Origin: Centropus unirufus
Lineage: Eukaryota > Chordata > Aves > Cuculiformes > Centropidae
Direction: 5' to 3'
Length of the DNA: 64,000 nucleotides
Assembly: GCA_013397695.1 (NCBI GenBank)
Contig: VYZI01000393.1
Span: forward strand, 504,267-568,266
Each line of letters opens with the position of its first letter. Within the stretch, counting starts at the first letter, position 1. Below are positions 61,676 to 64,000 of this stretch, piece by piece. The notes under the pieces were generated by a model, which did not search any database, was not told the DNA's origin, and saw only the letters and a list, made by a program, of their open reading frames with translations. The position numbers were made by a program, and so were the translations under genes.

Positions 61676-64000
61676 TTTCATATCCTAATCAACAAAGCCC
61701 ACAGCACTCTGAAGGTTGGTGAGTGACCTGGAGGATGAAGCACTACTCTGTCTGTCAGGAGCAAAAGCCAAGATGCAGGAGAAGAGGCTGAGGAGCTGTG
61801 TGTGTGCAGGCCTGAGAGAGACAGGGTAATGGAGATGCTACCCAAATTAACTGTGTTGGAAAAGAAATCTGAAGGCCAGGTGAGAAGCATTGTCTCACAG
61901 CCTACATCTGACCTACAGCTGCATCCTGAAGACCATGCAGGCAACCAAAATCCTTGCTCTGCTCCCATCCCTCCATCTCACTCTCTGTGGTGCTCCTGCC
62001 TCTTTCTATCCCCAGTGCCCCTCTTCCCTGCCACCCTCAACTCCTATTGACTCCACACTTCTGACCGGGACAAGGACAGACCTGTCCCATGTTAGCCATG
62101 GGGCTATTAATGTTATCTGTGTTGCCGGTGTGGTGATAGGAAAGGACTGGGACAACCCTCAGCACGTTTGAGCTCAGTCAAGCTCCCCTAGCAAAAAGGT
62201 ATTCCTTGAACTACAGCCTGCAGTTTGCGGCATTAATAAAAGAGAACATGTCAAATAAGGAATAAAGAAGAATTAGAAGTCTCTTGACAATGGTGGAGAG
62301 TTGACTTGTAGGTGGAGACAAAAATGCTTTTGGACCAGCAGCTAAAATGTCTAGACAGACTGGAAAGCCCCATACCTGGGAGCAGAGACCTGTCTGCTCT
62401 GATCAAGGAGGATTTCTATGGAGTCAGGAAGACCTAAAGGTGTCTTGACAATCCAAAACCTGTTAATAGACGTGAGCAGCAGCAAGGAATGACAGATCTC
62501 AGAAACTGTTGAAAAAACAATGAAAGGAGCAGAGGTTAGAGCAGACCCCACTCAGCCACCTGGCTGTGCAAGTGGATTAGCCAAATGACCGCAGTAAAAC
62601 TATTTTCTACCCCATTTGTAACCCTTGGAGGCCAATCAGGGAGAGGAGAGATTGTCCAGCTCAAATAATGCAAAACTTGATTTCTTAGAGCAAAAACTCC
62701 CTGACAGTCTTCTTGGCTCTGCTCAGCGTCTCACCAAAGTGAGTGGCTAGGAAGAAGGAGAGTTTTCCAGCAGCCAGCCCGTGCACGCCAGCTCTGTCCG
62801 TGCTACAGAGAAGCCCATGACAGACAACAGAGTGCTCCAAGTTTTCAGGAGCTGTTGAGATGTGGCATGCAGGCAGCCATCAGGTAGAAAGAGCCAGATC
62901 AGAGAATAAGCAGCAGGGGGAAAGCTGAATTCTATGGCCTGGCTGAGGACCAGGCAAGACCTGTTCTTGGCATAATCTGGTGCAAACAAGGACTCCCAGG
63001 ATAAATGGGCAGTGGAACAACTTAGACACATTTAGCTGGACTTCAGCTTGCAGGGCCACATTAGCAAAAGGAAATCAGACACCCCTAGGGCTTGGGGAAT
63101 TTGCCCCACCGTTTGGGTTTTTCTCTTCAGCAGCCAACCAGGAAAGGAAGGAGCTGCTAGCAAGAAAGACGGACATTAATTGCCATGAGGTCCGTAAGCA
63201 CAGATACGTCAAATGGAAAAGGTGAGTCTAGTCTGGTCTGTGGCATTTTTGAACAATTATAAAAAGTGATAGGTTTGGTTTGTAAAACAAGAGAAGTTGG
63301 CAATAACGTATAAACTAAAGAAAGTGGCTGAGTTAAGTGCTGGTACAGTGAAAAAGTTTGCTATAAAATGTCAACTTGTTATAATCGGAGAGTGGGCCAG
63401 AACAAAACATCATAAGAGCCTAGTAAAAAGCCTCTTTCCCAGACTGAGAGTTTCAGTGACACCACATTACGTCAGTGAAGCTCAGAGGCACACTAATGAG
63501 AGCCCCCCATTTTTATTTAGATCCTCACAGTTGAACAACAGAAGGAGGAGACTGGCTACAAATCATCTGCTGTTATCTGTGAAATGCACAGAAAAAAGTG
63601 GACACTGCCTCAAAGATAACCATTAATGGAGCAGACATGCTAAAACCAGTAGGAGTAGACTGTCCAAAAGTGAACCAATTAATTGGCCTCAAATGGAGAC
63701 AGCGACAGGCAAATGTGCATTCATCCAACAGTTGGGAAAGTTGGGTTCGCAAATTGGACATCTGGAATTTGAGCTAGATTTCTGGATAGCCAAGATAGTG
63801 GATGAGCTAATAAATGGCTTGGATTTCATTATGCCTAATAGCTGAGTAAGTGCCAGGAAACCACATCTCACAGACCCTGCCTGTGAAAATTCTTTATAAA
63901 TGTGTGGCACAGGTGAGCAAAATTATTTGTAGACAACTGGGTTGCAGAGAATGGGGAATGGCACTGCTATAGGTGACACGCTGGGAGCTTTCCAGCCAAA
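61676..64000. other. Intergenic region to window end
   Basis: No supported gene, RNA gene or repeat family is visible. Short open frames on both strands, such as 63297-63626 plus, have no recognisable motifs or convincing splice junctions. Confidence 0.55.

Overview
The window is vertebrate nuclear DNA, almost certainly from a bird. It has long AT-leaning introns and intergenic sequence, canonical GT-AG exons, no operon-like coding density, and CR1 LINE fragments, one of which ends in the avian-type 3' tail (ATTCTATGA-like, read on the minus strand at 28767). I cannot name the species.

The only protein-coding gene I can support is the 3' two-thirds of MKX (Mohawk), a TALE-class homeobox transcription factor on the + strand. 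Four coding exons are visible: 5779-5932 (end of the homeodomain), 7121-7456, 41560-41593 (34 nt) and 41703-41889 (C-terminus and TAA). They join in phase into 711 nt, which is 236 codons plus the stop. The 5' exons, carrying the N-terminus and homeodomain helices 1-2, lie upstream of base 1. The introns are at least 5.8 kb (cut by the window), 1188 bp, 34,103 bp and 109 bp. The 3' UTR probably ends just after an AATAAA at 43842, giving a UTR of about 2 kb with a Pumilio-type site and an 18-bp foldback.

Region by region: 1-5778 is MKX intron. 5779-7456 holds two exons and a short intron. 7457-41559 is one giant intron, with a 3' CR1 fragment (28767-29630, minus), a small CpG cluster (10413-10602), a perfect DR3 nuclear-receptor motif beside a POU octamer (25448-25482), several homeodomain-site-rich blocks, perfect inverted repeats and a 38-bp alternating purine-pyrimidine tract. 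41560-43870 is the 3' end of MKX. From 43870 to 64000 the sequence looks intergenic. It contains an internal CR1 fragment spanning the ORF1 esterase to ORF2 endonuclease junction (49070-50315, plus) and a short decayed CR1 tail (61561-61675, minus).

I found no second gene, no structural RNA gene I trust, no CRISPR array and no novel multi-gene system. The most useful leads are the candidate MKX regulatory elements in the giant intron, the possible short MKX isoforms made by reading through exon ends, and the CR1 fragment that keeps a rarely preserved part of the element.
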